The notes under the pieces are model-generated. The model saw nothing but the letters and a program-made list of their open reading frames with translations, made no database searches and had not been told where the DNA came from. Positions 22,119 through 34,882 of a stretch of 64,000 bases of DNA are shown in pieces. Both the position numbers and the translations under genes were made by a program. The DNA is from Forficula auricularia (taxonomy: Eukaryota; Arthropoda; Insecta; Dermaptera; Forficulidae): positions 6,011,050 to 6,075,049 of the forward strand of contig JALMQS010000841.1 in the NCBI GenBank assembly GCA_024734495.1, written 5' to 3'. Positions within the stretch are counted from its first letter, which is position 1. Each line of letters opens with the position of its first letter.

Positions 22119-23270
22119 CTTTCAATTTAATCATTTTTAATGATTTAATCTTAATGTTTTATAGTTTTTAAAGCTTGTTAAAGGAAATCATGATGTGCTC
22201 AAGTCACACCATATTTTTTTCTATATTTATCTATTCTTCTATTCTCCTTCATGGAATTACTTTTCTGTATAATGTCAAGCTGGTTAATTATAATTTATTT
22301 TTATTTATTTTTTAGAATTTTTTTGTCTTTTTATTTTTCTTATTTGTGCTTCTCATTGAGAAAATAAAATCGCATCCCGCCCCCCCCCCCCCCCCCCTCT
22401 GGCCCTTTTCTATTTTAAATTAACTCTGGAACTGACGAGATGAGAGATGAGGAAGAGAGAAATAGAGATCGTAAATTAAACTGTGTCCAAAGATCGAACC
22501 TGCCCCGCTTGTCCCAACCTGCCCCTCTGTCCCGTTTGCCTCAGCACCTCCACACAAGAATAATAATAAACACTTGAATACAAAAAATATATATATTTTC
22601 GTTTTAATTAAATTACAATCCGTGTAAACGAAGAATATTTTTTTCTTTTTTTTCTTTTTTATCTCTCCCTAAAAGAGAGGAGACAGGTAATGGCATTTGA
22701 GATTTTTACTCTTTAATTAAATAAAAAAAAAAAAAAAAGAAAGAGGAGGGAAGGTAAAGTAGAAAGGAGGGGAAGGGCGGAAGAGTCCGTTCATTTTGGA
22801 AATATAATTAAATTTAATAAGGCAAATTGTAAATCATGAGCAATTTAGTTTTCTTTATGATCCTCTCTGGATATGAAGTGAAAAATAAAAATGCATTAAT
22901 TAACGGCATACGAGAGCGAATGAGAGAGAGAAGGGCAAAAAAGCAACATCGACGTTCAGTTATTAATTAAGATTAATTAGCAAAAAGGAACGAGTCAAAA
23001 AATACTAACAACACCATCACCGGGTTATTGGTTTTTACTATTCAAAGGGACATAAAGGAAGTTCCAATGAAAAAACTAGATCGAGTCTAGAAAATAATAG
23101 ATTCCCATTCAAACTTATTATTCAAAAATTTACTTCAAAGATTTGAGAAAATCTGTTTAAGATTAGTATGTATGATTTCGGCAAATTTTAGTGATTTGGT
23201 TTATCAGTCAACTATGATCTAGAATTCTAGAAAATTGAAATTTATCACATTTTTAATTTACCATGTATGG
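22119..23270. other. AT-rich stretch with an 18-C run
   Basis: 22380-22397 is an 18-base C run. 22420-22560 is a GC-richer block (AACCTGCCCCGCTTGTCCC) without splice sites or frame. Nothing else supported. Confidence 0.4.
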
Positions 23271-23600
23271 TATAGTCAAGTATTGTAATCGTGCATGAAA
23301 AAGGTCTTTTTTGCTTCTTTTTTTCAAAATATCTCAAAAATGGCTCAAAGAATTTTGATTAAAAAAATTGGGGGAAACCATGGCATTTCGGTCTACAAAA
23401 AAGCTCTAATAAGTGAACATCGAAAAAATTATATTTTTTGAGATAATAACTGTTTGATCAAAATGTCTGTTAGTGTGTTATTCTGTGAGTCTGTGCGTTA
23501 CTAAATTTTTGTGGACGAGCTAGCTCAAAAACTAGTGTGAATATCAAAACAAAATTTTGGTGCATTGAGATTAAGATCTGATTAGATTTTGGGGCATATC
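23271..23600 (+). repeat. GGTATGGTCAAGTATTG-family repeat
   Basis: The family order GGTATAGTCAAGTATTG, CCATGGCATTTCGGTCTAC, AGTGAACATCGAAAAAATTA, TTTTGTGGACGAGCTAG is well kept. Confidence 0.65.
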
Positions 23601-23790
23601 GACACAAAATTAAGGGGGTATGGGGGGATTATAATATTTTCAAACTAAAAAAACAAGAAAAATGAAATATACTATAAAATGAACCTATAATAACGAAAAT
23701 ATTTTTTTCTGGCGCCAAAATTAGGGGGGGGGGGGGTCAAAAAATAAAACTTCTAGGTCATTTGAGCAAACTCAACCAGAAGAATATGGC
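23601..23790. repeat. G-run repeat family, copy 5
   Basis: A G run of about 12 near 23725-23736 is followed by GTCAAAAAATAAAACTTCTAG and GAGCAAACTCAACCAGA. The open frame from 23762 begins in this repeat. Confidence 0.55.
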
Positions 23791-25549
23791 AAAGTCAAGT
23801 GGATGGCCACATCAGAACGTGTCAATTATTATTAGTGAATTTGAGGGTTCAATTTCAGCTTGTTTGCTAGAAACTTTTTCAATTTTTCAAATTCTTGGAG
23901 AATGGGATTACATTCATCTATTAATAAAAATATATATGAAAAATAGCAGAGAAGCGCAAAGTCCCTTTTGCGCCGTCGTGCGAAATACTAATTGGCGCCT
24001 TTTTGAGTCAAAATTACTCCGGCTACAAAAATTTTTCACGTTTCAAGGTTTTTTTTTACAAAAAGAACTAATTGGGCGATTAACAAATAGTTTCAGCTCT
24101 TTTAGATGTTTCGAAAATACAAAGTAAAAAAAAAATGTTGAATGCTTGATTACAAAATTTGTGTAGGGGAAGCATCTCCAGACACAATCATATTCAAACA
24201 TGTCCCAGCACGCTCGCTGTTTGCCACTAGCAGCATCAGCATGGTCATTTAATAAAGACACTTCGTATAATGGGAGCCCCTGCTATATAGACAACTGAAT
24301 TGGCAGATCAGTTAAGGGTATGACTAGCCTGCTAAAAAGTCATTTTCCTATTTTTACTTTGAACACAGGACTCTGAGATCTCAAGCTACTCTATGACCTC
24401 TGACCATCACTATATAGGGCTGATGTGTTTTATTAAAAATGGATGTCTAAAATATATTTTTAAATTGCATACATTTGTAAATTAATTTTACTTATAATCA
24501 CATTTTCGGCTTATTAAAAAAAATATATATATTTTATTTAGAAAATCTTAAATGAGACCTTCAGTGCCCGCTTTACTTATTTCTTTTGAAAAATCTAGTG
24601 CAATGCTTTCGGCTGTTTTTCTAATAAGAAATATGTTCTTAGTTTTGAAATCCAATCGTTGAATTGTGTATTCTCTTCTCTGTTTTCGATTCATGTTTAC
24701 GTGGATATTTTCCCTTCATTAAATTAAATGTTGCATTAATTGCATTAAACTTCTCTAGTTGCTCGTTTTAGAAATAAATAAGACGCGCGTTTGAACTATA
24801 ATTAAACTTCTCTCTCTCTCTCTCTCTCCTTATACACATACAAAGTCTTTTAGAACAAGACAAAGAAAAAAACACCAAGTAGAAGAAAAAAATTGTAACA
24901 AAGTCGATTTAACGTTTAAATGAGTCTCTGTTGAATACGATTACCTTTCAATTAAATATTAACTATTTAATTATCTAAGAGATATTTACTTTCTTTACAA
25001 TCTTAATTAAATGAATCTGGAGTTTAGGAAAAGATATCGGAAGAGTCGAGGAAGTTGCTTTTTCTGTGTGCAAAAACAATCACCCACACCTATAAAACAG
25101 TATTCAAATAAACATCGTGGGATCAAGTATTTAAAAAAAAAATCATCAAATTTATAAATTCATTATTTCGAATAATATTTTGGACTATTATTGATTGGGC
25201 TAGGAAGCTAAAACTTTCACTTTTTCATAAGATATGATTATATTTTTTTGTATATTGGCGAGGTCGATATTTTCTTTGATTCTTCCTCCCATAACAGGCG
25301 CTCATTGCATCAGATTTGCCATAGTTTATATAATAAGCCTCTTTTACATAGGCGGACATCAGCAGAGAGGGCTTAACCCCCCCTCCAAATTATGCTTAAC
25401 GCCCCCCCTCGAAAAAGCCAAAAACAAAAATAATGAAAACTTAGTAGTATGATAGCTATTGTAAACAGATATATTTTCTATTAAATTAAATTATCTTTAA
25501 TAAAGGTCATATCAAAAATGTGTATAGTTTGAAATGTTATAGCTAAAAA
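23791..25549. other. AT-rich stretch, nothing recognised
   Basis: 24808-24828 is a (TC)n microsatellite. Open frames at 23762-24127 and 25234-25452 have biased composition, no splice context and no homology I can name. No RNA gene seen. Confidence 0.4.
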
Positions 25550-25787
25550 GTATATAGCCTGGTTTGTATGGGAAATCTGCTCCCGCGACTATTCGATTCA
25601 GGGAATCGATTTGACATTAAATAAAAATAATTCAGCTAAATTTTCAGCTCTTTATCTCAAACGATTTTCGAGATTTAAAAAAAAAACTCTTTTTTTAGAT
25701 TTTTTTTTAAGAGTAAAATTCAAAATTAATGAATGGGGATTTTTTTACAATTGTTAGGAGTAAAAGGGATGAAAAAACACTTTCATT

Positions 25788-25955
25788 GGGGGGTCAGATA
25801 GGCTAGGCTGTAGCGTGTCATCCTGCTAATCAGAAGTGGACGGGTTCGAATCCGACTCGAGGCATCCGGCTAAAATCTGACCCCCGGGGTAGGGACAAAT
25901 TTGAAAATAATAAATAGTATCGTAAATGGCTTATGGCTAGAAGAGGGCAAAAAAA
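25788..25955 (+). repeat. tRNA-derived SINE, copy 2, with target duplication
   Basis: Starts GGGGGGTCAGATAGGCTAGG, has the B-box GGGTTCGAATCCGAC, a CGAGGCATCCGGCTAAAATC body and CCCCCGGGG, and ends in about 11 A. The target AAAAACACTTTCATT is present directly before and again after the A tail (to 25969), a target duplication of about 15 bp. This proves insertion into the arm of the surrounding foldback. Confidence 0.85.
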
Positions 25956-26172
25956 AAAACACTTTCATTATGAATCTCGGTGGAAAGCCGCCTTCAAACG
26001 TAAGATAAAAAAAAATTAGTTTTTATTTTTTCATAATGTTCCTCCACTTCAAAAAAAAAAAATGGAAAAATGCCTGAGTCTAAAGGAGTATAGAAGACAT
26101 TTTCTGACAAAGTTTGGAGGTGGACACTTTTAAATAACGGGATGAAAAAATGATTATACTTTTATTTCTGTT

Positions 26173-26357
26173 CTTTTTTTTTTTTTTTGAAGCTTTTCGG
26201 CCTTTCTAGCCATAAGCCATTTACGATACTAATTCTTTTATTTAAATTCATCTCACCTCGGAGGGATCTGGATGAGATTTTTGTTGGATACTCGAGTCGG
26301 ATTCGAACTCGGGTCCTCTTGGTTAGCTGGCTGACATGCTATCGCCTATGACCCCCC
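26173..26357 (-). repeat. tRNA-derived SINE, copy 3
   Basis: Minus-strand copy with A tail (T run 26173-26188), ACTCGAGTCGGATTCGAAC as the reverse B-box region and a terminal GACCCCCCA. More diverged than copy 2 in the middle (ATCTCACCTCGGAGGGATC). Confidence 0.75.
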
Positions 26358-26925
26358 ATTTGCTGTTCTCAAAATCGGCTTTCCACCTGAGATTCATAAT
26401 GAAAGTGTTTTCATCCTTTTACTCCTGAGAATTGAAAAAATCACTATTCATTAATTTTTGAATTTACAATTTAAAAACAAGAAGAAGAAGAAGAAGAAGA
26501 AGAAGAAAATCTTTTGAGATACAGAGCTAAAAATTTAGATGAATTATTTTTATTTAATATCAAATCGATCCCCCAAGTGCGAATCAAAAAAGCCGAGGGG
26601 GCAGATTTCCCATAAAAATCCGGCTATACTCTTTATGTCAAAATTTAAATAAACCAGCCTTTATAGGCAATAAACAATTAATCTATCAGAAAATCTCTCA
26701 TAGAACTTTAAGACATTTAGATATACTTCACACCCCACGGATTTGCATTTTAAAATTTGTATGGTATATAGGTATGCTTAGCTATTAAGTGTATCTATTC
26801 CTTTTTAGAGGGTTAAGATATAAGCTTTGAATTATATTAAATTGATTCACAAAGATTTAAGATTTTTATTTTGTATTTTTAAGTCTAAAAATTAAAAAAA
26901 AATTAGGTCCACTATTTAAAATTGG

Positions 26926-27170
26926 TCCCCCCTAGTAGACCGGGGGTAGAATATGTCCACAGTATGCTTGTCATAGAAGGCGACTAAAAGGGGTTATAAA
27001 CATGAGAATAACAATCTCATTTCGTAAAAAACTTCCCGTTAAAGAAGAAACGCATCGCCTCGGACCAAGCATGAAGAATGACTTGAGGATCAAAACTTGA
27101 AATATTTGAAGTCTTTATATGTATTCCCGGACCATTCTAAGAATACATATTATATTTGTTTAAATATGAA
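26926..27170 (+). repeat. Possible LINE-derived fragment
   Basis: CTAGTAGACCGGGGGTAGA, ATGCTTGTCATAGAAGGCGA and CTAAAAGGGG form a GC-richer block. The type CTTGTCGTAAGAGGCGACTAAAAGG is, from memory, associated with LINE untranslated regions in several invertebrates. I cannot confirm the family here. Confidence 0.3.
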
Positions 27171-28383
27171 TCATTATTACTCTTTGGGAACTCCACTGAT
27201 CAGAATGGGGGACCTTTCATGGCAAAGAATAACCTTCGTTTAGCACGACCTAAGAACGACTTTCTTCTGTACCATGTTTTAATTTTAAGCTAGAACTAAT
27301 TGCCAGCGAAAACAAAAAAAATGTCAAATCACTAAAATTGGAAAAAAGCTAATCGAATCTTGAAAAACTGAAGACTTTTCATCGAATTTCACAAATTTTT
27401 TTACCTACGTTTCTTTTGATGGATACTACTTTAATAGAAAAAATTTTAGTCTCAAAATTTCAAATGTTGGTTTTAGACAAGTATTAGCATTCATTATTTA
27501 TATATTTAAAAATAAATTTTGGATTGTTTTATTTTAAAATAAATACAATTCTTTAAAAAAACTATCTCGAAACGTTTAATAAAAAAAATCAAAACGTTTT
27601 GGGAGAAATTTTCCCTTTATCAATTGAAAATTGGAAAATGAGTTGCTTTAGAGATGAATAATAATAATTGTAAACATATTATATTATATATTGGTACTAA
27701 TTAGATTTTGGAATATCTCGTTCAAAAGGCAGAAAATATTATTTTTTGAATTATTCTAGTAAGATTTTAAGAAGATGTTATAGTATACAGTATAACAGTA
27801 TAAATAAACGATTTATATTTATGTTTATTAATAATTACTAGGACATCTCTAGTGTACCGAGACTTGGAAAAGTTTTCACCTTTCTATTATTTAATATGTG
27901 GGTGAGTGATTATTTCATTAGAATCTGATCGAGAAAATGACTAGAAAGAACGCGGTTATAATGATATTAATTTCTTTCTCTAGAGCTAAGGTGTATTCCA
28001 AGGATGCCTAATATAAGTTCAAACCTGTCCAAATACAAAACGAGACCTGTTTCAGACTATTAGAGATTAATTTTTTAATTTATATTATTCTAGGAATGGC
28101 CTTTTGCACTCGGACTAAAACGATACTCGTTATGTAGAGAGAGAATATTCAATTGGACTTCGTTACAATTCGGAAAAAAATTCACAAAAGAAATTACTTG
28201 TTGCGGCTCTAGCTAGAGTCTTGAAAAAGTTTTTACTTTTTCTTTTATTTCTTTGTATTTTTAATCGTGTCGAGAAATCCATTAAAATTTAGTTCACAAT
28301 TAACTTATCCGAGGCAGTACTTAATAATTTTTTCCAAAAAAAAAAAACGGGATAAACCGGGACAAACTGACCGGGACATCAGA
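27171..28383. other. AT-rich stretch, nothing recognised
   Basis: No gene, tRNA signal or paired repeat supported. Confidence 0.4.
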
Positions 28384-28700
28384 ATCTTAGACCATGAAAT
28401 ATATAGACACCCCCTGGTGTCGATTTGGTGAGGCCAACATCAACTAGAGAATGTGACGTCATCTATAGGTAGGAACACCCAGAAATAGCATGGCCACTAT
28501 AGGAATTATTTTACATTGAGATAAATTTATAGTAGTTTAGATTATTTATTTTGGATTCCAATAATCGCAAATTAATATTATATTAATATTATCAAAATAT
28601 TTATTCGAGAATGTGACGTCATCTGTAGGCGATGTTGGCCTCACTTCACTTTGTGTGGAGAGTAGCAGAGGGCATGTCTATATATTTCATGGTCTAAGAT
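28384..28700. repeat. Inverted-repeat MITE (TTAGACCATGAAATATATAG ends)
   Basis: ATCTTAGACCATGAAATATA at the left is the exact reverse complement of TATATTTCATGGTCTAAGAT at the right. Subterminal GTGACGTCATCTATAGG and GTGACGTCATCTGTAGG and the words GGCCAACATC/GATGTTGGCC are also shared. Probably a TTA- or TA-duplicating element. Confidence 0.75.
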
Positions 28701-29169
28701 CAGAACCATACCTTCAAATCGAGATGTATGGTAAGCTTATATATAAGTAGAGGGCCTAACCATCATCATCACTTACTTGCCACACAAGCCCGAGTAAAAC
28801 CTAGTAATTATTTATTTAAATTATTTTAGATTCTATTTAAAAATTTCTACAAGTGCGTGTATAGGATACAATTCATATTAGGATAATTTTAGTATTTTTA
28901 ATGAGTACATTTTTAAGATTTGAAATCGACATTGGTTTTTTCAAGAACGATTCAGGCTGAAATATACAATCCAAGATAAATTAATTGTCAAAATATTTGA
29001 AAATTACTTTTTTGTTCACATAAAAGAGGGCCATATCATCTACTCTGTCTTGAATATTAAAATATAAAAAATATCAATTTTATAATTGTCGAAAATAACG
29101 ATATGAGTGATATCGGCGGGCCTCTTGCTACCCAGAGGGAGAACCCCACGAACCCGGAGGAGGATTAAA

Positions 29170-29335
29170 ATTTGTGGACCTCCACCCATTTTGGTTGGTT
29201 GGTTCTTGAGTTTCACAAGAATATCTCCAGCCGTTTTTATACCAATTGCGAACACAATTTCAATTTTTCGACCACCCCATTTTGGTTGGCAAATTTTTGC
29301 ATTTCAAGTCTTTTGGGGGCCTACAGATTATGTAT
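29170..29335. repeat. G-run repeat family, copy 6 (degenerate)
   Basis: TTTTGGTTGGTTGGTTC and ATTTTTGCATTTCAAGTC, TTTTGGGGGCCTACAG match the family body with its G run largely lost. Overlapping open frames are read-through of the repeat. Confidence 0.45.
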
Positions 29336-29761
29336 ATGTTGCAGTAAAAACCCGTTTTTTTAGTAAGAACGGGTTCTTACTAGTTAAAAAACGTTTCACT
29401 GAATACCTTTGTGGCAACTAGATTTTACTGATATTGGTTGAGTTTGGTTCAAAGGTCTAGAATCTTCATTTTTGACCTTCCGCTTCATTTGGTTGTTTAT
29501 TTTCAAAATTTTTTAAACGAAAATGTCAAAAATTACATCCTCTACAACTTTGCTTCTAATTTTTGACATTTTCATTTAAAAATTTTTGAAAATAAACACA
29601 GAAAATGAAGCGGAATGTCAAAAATGAAGTTTCTATGGTACACCTTTGAACCAAACTAAACTACCATAGGTAAATTCTAGTTGTCACAAAGAAATTCAGT
29701 AAAACGCGTTTTAACTAGTAAGAACCCGTTCTTACTAAAAATGAGTTTTTACTGCAACATA
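29336..29761. repeat. Foldback element (ATGTTGCAGTAAAAACCC ends)
   Basis: The left arm ATGTTGCAGTAAAAACCCG, TAAGAACGGGTTCTTACTAG is mirrored by CTAGTAAGAACCCGTTCTTA and GAGTTTTTACTGCAACAT. Inner arms include TTTTTGACCTTCCGCTTCAT and ATGAAGCGGAATGTCAAAAA. The small palindrome AAGAACGGGTTCTT is found in each arm. Confidence 0.75.
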
Positions 29762-31404
29762 CTATATATATATACCTATAGATAGAGAATTATAGAAGGT
29801 GTACTCATAGTATCTGTCATTTATCAGCTTGGCTTAAGATCAATTTATAAAATTTCGATTTTTAACATGAAAAAATTATTTGAGCTATGAAAAAGGTTAA
29901 AAACGCTGTCTACCTTTTCGAAATACCTACTTTGATTGATAGTTGTTTATTTGTGTATGTTTTTTGGCACATATCGTTGCCCCCTGCGCAACCACCTGTT
30001 CATAGACATGCCACCCCCTTGGTCGGGGGGTCTCTTCGGATTTCTTGGCCTAAATTCCCCGTGATTGCGTTTCTCTTCTCTCGTATCGTTTTCTTAAGCT
30101 TATTTAACGCTCCGTTGCTTCTTTCTTGCTTATCTATGTATAGACATAGCATAGATGTATACACCTATATAGAAAAACCTACCCTACCCCCACCACTATT
30201 GACTCGTTTTTTTTTAATGAGTTTCCAGATCCTTCGTTGTCGTTTTAGAAAATAATGAATGACTTTACTCTTATTTTGAATTCGTCCTTGAATCGTGGAA
30301 TAAACCCTTTTTTTCTCTCTCCCACCTTCTTCATCCATTACTAATTCGGAAATTGTTTTCAATATGAATATCAATAATTTTTTATAAAAATAATTTTTCA
30401 GTCACGTAAGATGTTTTGTTCATTTTTTTCGATTTTTTAAAATAAAAATTCTATATAAATAAAAAATATAGAAATTCCAATTTGATTTATAATAAATCAT
30501 GAATCTCATGATTCATCAAAATAAAATTTATGAAAATATTTTTCCAATTTTTTAATACATATACGAATTTATCTAAATATGTACCTATATACTTGCATCA
30601 ATTTTCATAACTCCAAAGTATCTACTAAACATATCAGCTATAAAAAAAAATTAAAAACATTTATTTTATTAATTCTAAAAAGCTACTGTTTAAGAATTCA
30701 TGAATTTCATTAAAATAGATGGAATTTTTCAAAATTGAAGCATATTATTTTGATTTTATGGTCATCTCGTGTTTTCCTTTAATAGTGATTTTAGCTGAAC
30801 AGAACCTGTAGATATTTATTAATTACCCTAATAATTTTTATTTTCTACGATTTAAATAAATACCCATAGTCTTGATCCGTAAAATATGAGTGAAATCATA
30901 TTTCTCTTCCCCGTCAAAATGTCCAATAATTTGTTCATATTCAAATCATAATCGTACTGAGTCTTTCAATAGGTTCCGTCCCACTGAGCTACTCTAGAAA
31001 ATATGTATACTCGTTACACATTATATTATTGTATTTTAAATTGATTCTATCATTTATTTATTTTGCATAAAAGATTGATGAAATAAAGAATATTTTCAAT
31101 ACAAAATTTTATTTGGTTTTCAAACTATAAATAAAAAAAAAAAAAAATTGTTACCTAATAAGGTAATAAGTAATAACTAATGTACCTAACAGAGATTCAA
31201 AATTAAAGCAAATTTAAAATATATTTTCGCGAACAAAATCCCAATTTGAGACATTAATATTAATTAAATGTTTAGAAAATGTATTGTTTAGAACCTGTTC
31301 GCCGATGTTTAAACATGGATGGAGGTTAAGTTAGTGTAGAGTCAAAATTGCCATTTGGTATATTGCGGCCATTTTGGCTCTAACCTTTGTAAAGTAAAGA
31401 AATT
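29762..31404. other. Unique stretch with a GC-richer island
   Basis: 29880-30370 is less AT-rich and has no repeat match. The 122-codon frame at 29887-30255 has hydrophobic, low-information content and no known domain, so I do not call it. It could be regulatory. 30371-31404 is AT-rich with nothing recognised. Confidence 0.35.
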
Positions 31405-32097
31405 TAAAATATATAAAAATAATTTTTAAGAAAAAAATAAAACCGACTTAAAATTTAAATGCAACAAATAAAATACACTAAAAAGTATAAAATAATTATT
31501 ATCTTATTTAGTTACAACTAAACTACGAAATATTAACATGAAATTACTTTTTTAAGTCGGTGCCAAAAACAAACTATACCTATAAGCGAGCGTACCAACC
31601 AAACGTACTAAGTAAGATCCGTCGAGTGCGAATTATAAAAGGTATATGTTTGGCACCGACTTAAAAAAGTAATTTCATGTTAATATGTATTTCGTAGTTT
31701 AGTTGTAGATAATAATTATTTTATACATTTTAGTGTATTTTATTTGTTGCATTTAATTTTTTTGAAGTCGGTTTAATTTTTTTCTTAAAAATTATTTTTA
31801 TTTTTCTCTTTTTAGTGATGTTATTAATAGTGATCCTATCATCAGAACTTGACCAAATTTATAAAAATCCAATAAATAAAGAATCATCGAAATCGGTTCA
31901 TAAACAAAGAAGTTAGTCCCGAACATACCTAACAAAAAAGGTCTAATACCTATGAAAAAAATGGGACCAATCGGAAGGTAGACTGGACCCAATGCAAAAA
32001 AAATTCAATTGGCGGAGATATGAGGTAACATAGGCACAAAAAAAAAAAAAATCAGTCGAATAGAGAACCTCCTCCTTTTTTGAAGTCGGTTAAAAAT
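31405..32097 (+). repeat. Dispersed repeat ending in AACCGACTT (copy B)
   Basis: Same module order as copy A at 1-768 but in the opposite direction. It ends GAACCTCCTCCTTTTTTGAA followed by GTCGGTTA at 32092. A minus frame at 31798-31992 lies inside it and is not conserved in copy A. Confidence 0.7.
31415..31801. repeat. Palindromic module inside copy B
   Basis: AAATAATTTTTAAGAAAAAA, AAACCGACTT on the left mirrors AAGTCGGTTTAATTTTTTT, CTTAAAAATTATTT on the right. Central TAAGTCGGTGCCAAAAAC and TTTGGCACCGACTTAAAA face each other around a spacer of about 75 bases. Confidence 0.75.
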
Positions 32098-32170
32098 ACT
32101 AGGTAGGTTCTTTACTTTATTTAATATGTTTCACCAAGAACCTACACCATTCTCCATTAACAAAATCTAA
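32098..32170 (+). repeat. Fragment of the TTGGTGAAACAT family
   Basis: CTAGGTAGGTTCTTTAC, AATATGTTTCACCAAGAACC and CACCATTCTCCATTAA words are shared, in either orientation, with 19850-19930, 48625-48670 and 61360-61400. Confidence 0.5.
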
Positions 32171-32431
32171 CATTTGTGATGAAGTCCATTTTTATTAAAA
32201 TTATTTTTTTTAGAAAACTTTATTGCAATTCTTGGTATTTTTTTTTCAAAATTAATAAAAAATAGCTCAAACTATTTCGAATTTTTATAGAAAGAGCAAT
32301 TTCCGAAAATTCAAAAAAAAATATAAATAAATAAATCAAAAAAATACTTTAAAAAATCTATTCTGCTACAAAGGTCGAGTTTCTATTTCATATTTGAATT
32401 ATGTTAATTAAAGTATTTTTAAAATTACATA

Positions 32432-32491
32432 AATATACATCCACATTATCATCCACATACATACATCCACATCATACATCCATACATCCGC
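32432..32491. repeat. Short tandem repeat of ACATCCACAT type
   Basis: Imperfect 8- to 12-base units of CATACATCCACAT type over about 60 bases. Confidence 0.6.
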
Positions 32492-34372
32492 AATGTGATC
32501 TCTAATAGAAATTCGTACCTTGTTGGAATTTTTTTTTTTTTTTAATATATTTTGACCCAGGGAGCAAATTTACAAAAAAATTATGTTCAATTTATTAACA
32601 TTCGCCAGAGTTTTGGGTATATTTATGTGCACCACTCCACTGGAAAAATTCTCATCAATGTCTGGAAAATAGAAATAAGTTAAATGTTCTACTAATGAAC
32701 AATATCTATATTAAAAAGGGTTGTTTATTTATTTATTTTTGTGTACATTTTCGAAATGGATTAAGAAAATAAACTGAACTGAATCAATTGATGCTATCTC
32801 ACTCTGAAATTACGTTTGCGTAGTTTAGTAAAAGGGCGGCGATTCGATGAAGAGAAGCACATAGCGGGGTGGCTAAAAACTAACACTAATATACTTGGAG
32901 TAGACACCCTCACCCCCTGTGCATGGAAAATAAATAATTAATTTAATCTCAAGTAAAAGCGGCGCGGGGGCGCTTTTGAAAGTTTCTGTCAAAACAGATC
33001 CGATTTGAAACGTTTCTCTATCTATTTCACGGCAAGCTTTACTGAGGGGGGGTATTTTTGGGTGGTAATACGGGGGACGAGAGTATTAATCGAGAGAGGA
33101 TGAATGAATGTTTGATAGCGGCGCATTCTGGCGTAGACAAGATGAAATAAAACCAACGAGTTATGGGTTAAAGCACCCGTTTGAAGTACGCCCCTCGCCT
33201 ACCCGCTATACCACCCAGTTTACCAATTGAATATTGATGCTCATCCTATTCGCTAGGGGTGAGAGAATCCATTTTTACTTTGCTATACAAACATTTCATC
33301 AGGATGAAACATTGAAACGGGATGAGCGAACGTGGGGGGTGAGGGAGAGGATGCAGGTAGTTTTATTTTTTTACAATCTTTTCCAAGCGAATATTTTGCA
33401 TATCGTATCGAAAACCTCGTAATTAACCCTCGGGTGATGAATTATTTATTCTTTCAAAAAACAAATGAAAAAATTTCAATTGAAAAAAAAAACTAAGTAT
33501 TTTGATTGATTTTGAGGAAGGGTCTTATCACAATCGAAAGTATGAATGTGATTTGGTTTTATACTAGTTTGCTGAAAATCGCCTTTGGAGGAAATGTTAG
33601 TCCAAACTAAGAATTTGTCGTATCGAACATTGTACAAAGTTCGACAGAAAAACGAGGGGTTCAGCAAGATATTCGATTTCTCATATCGATAAATATTATA
33701 AGACAATTTATTGGAAAGTTTTGATATAAGCCAGATTATTCATTCCTAAATATATTTATTAAAACAATAACAAACATACACAACATGAATACACGACATT
33801 TTGATCAAAGAGTGAATTATTCAATCATCTAAACTTCAATATGAGACACTTCTTTTCCACTTGTGTCATAGGAACATTGCTTGGCTAGCATGAGGATTAG
33901 GGTGATCCTAATTTTAAGACCATGAAAATTTTTTCGGGACTCCCTTTCAAATTATGAAGTTGGGTAAGAAAATTATTCATACAAAATTTGAGATGGCTCA
34001 TCTCATTTGAAAATTTGAAATTTTAAGAATTTCGCTCTATTCGGCTACTATATTTTGTTATACGTCGTTAAATTAAAACAAAGAATAAACACATCGATGA
34101 CAATGAAATTAGTAAAAATTATTTTGTGAAATCCCGCCCCTACATTTGTCATTCAGTCATTATTAAAACACAGAGCAAAAGAAAAAAAAATTCAAGTGAA
34201 TTCTATATGATGGTCGCTTTGCCTACCTCTTAGGCGTACATTGAGAAAAAGATTTATTTGAGTCATATAAGTGTAATAAAAGTAAAAAATTGTTATTGTT
34301 ATATACATATATATAAAGAAGAGATTTAGCATTCAAAATGAGCATCAAAGTAAGTAGCTATAGTTTGTCCTA
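32492..34372. other. Unique stretch with GC-richer blocks
   Basis: 32790-33420 is GC-richer (AGCGGCGCGGGGGCGC) and apparently single copy. On the minus strand GGTGGTATAGCGGGTAGGCG near 33206 resembles an A-box, but no matching B-box follows. The open frames at 33234-33422 and 33476-33706 have no recognisable content. No gene called. Confidence 0.35.
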
Positions 34373-34373
34373 A

Positions 34374-34882
34374 GGCGCCGTCCATAAATTACGTCACACA
34401 CTAAGCCCCCATCTCAGATTTGTGATAAAAGGTGACAGGGGCGCCCGGGGATCTGAAAAATTGTGATGTCACAAAAGTCAAATTAAAAAATATTAAAATT
34501 TTTCAAATATATTTTTTAGATTTCAGGTTATTATTATTCCAACCTGAAAATGTTGTTAAAATAAATCCAGGTGAAAGTAATCAAGCAATTTTTTACTAAA
34601 AACACTTCTTTTTTTTCAAAAAAATAAACCTTTTTTAATTAAATTAAGGATTCTCTCTCTGAAGATATTTGTTTGCCTACAAATATTTTATTATGATTTT
34701 TTCAGACTAATTTGTTTAAGATATTGGATTAACATTTCTACAATTATTAAATTATATGGTATAAAGGAGATAGTGTGACGTCACAATACAGGGCGGCTCA
34801 ATGACAAAGTGACAGAATGTGACACAAGGAGAAAAGGGTCTAAAAATCTTGAAATTCGTGTGACGTAATTTATGGACGGCCC
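34374..34882. mobile_element. DNA-transposon-like element with GGNCCGTCCATAAATTACG ends
   Basis: Left GGCGCCGTCCATAAATTACG then TCACAC; right GTGTGACGTAATTTATGG then ACGGCCC. The terminal repeat is about 25 bases with one or two mismatches. Flanks are TAA on the left and ATA on the right, so a 3-bp duplication is not confirmed. No transposase frame inside. Confidence 0.65.

Larger units (their letters stand above)
25550..26631. repeat. Foldback element interrupted by two opposed SINEs
   Basis: The left arm has TATAGCCTGGTTTGTATGGG and AAATCTGC; the right arm ends GCAGATTTCCCAT and CCGGCTATACTC. Inner arms also match (AATCGATTTGACATTAAATA with its complement; CACTTTCATTATGAATCTC with GAGATTCATAATGAAAGTG). 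SINE copies in opposite orientation sit in each half at 25788 and 26173. A (GAA)n run lies at 26480-26507. Confidence 0.75.

Noticed and set aside
23762..24127. 121-codon open frame on plus
   Set aside because: Begins inside the G-run repeat and has no recognisable motif; other copies of the repeat do not keep the frame.
26926..27170. Ribosomal RNA fragment
   Set aside because: The GC-rich GGCGACTAAAAGGGG words suggested rRNA at first, but flanking conserved rRNA blocks are absent. A LINE-derived piece is more likely.
29887..30255. 122-codon open frame on plus
   Set aside because: Composition follows the local T/C-rich sequence, no domain or splice context, and it starts in AT-rich background. 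Not enough to call a gene.
34321..34360. 20-base micro-exon before GTAAGT at 34351
   Set aside because: The acceptor is weak and no partner exon is in phase. Chance match.
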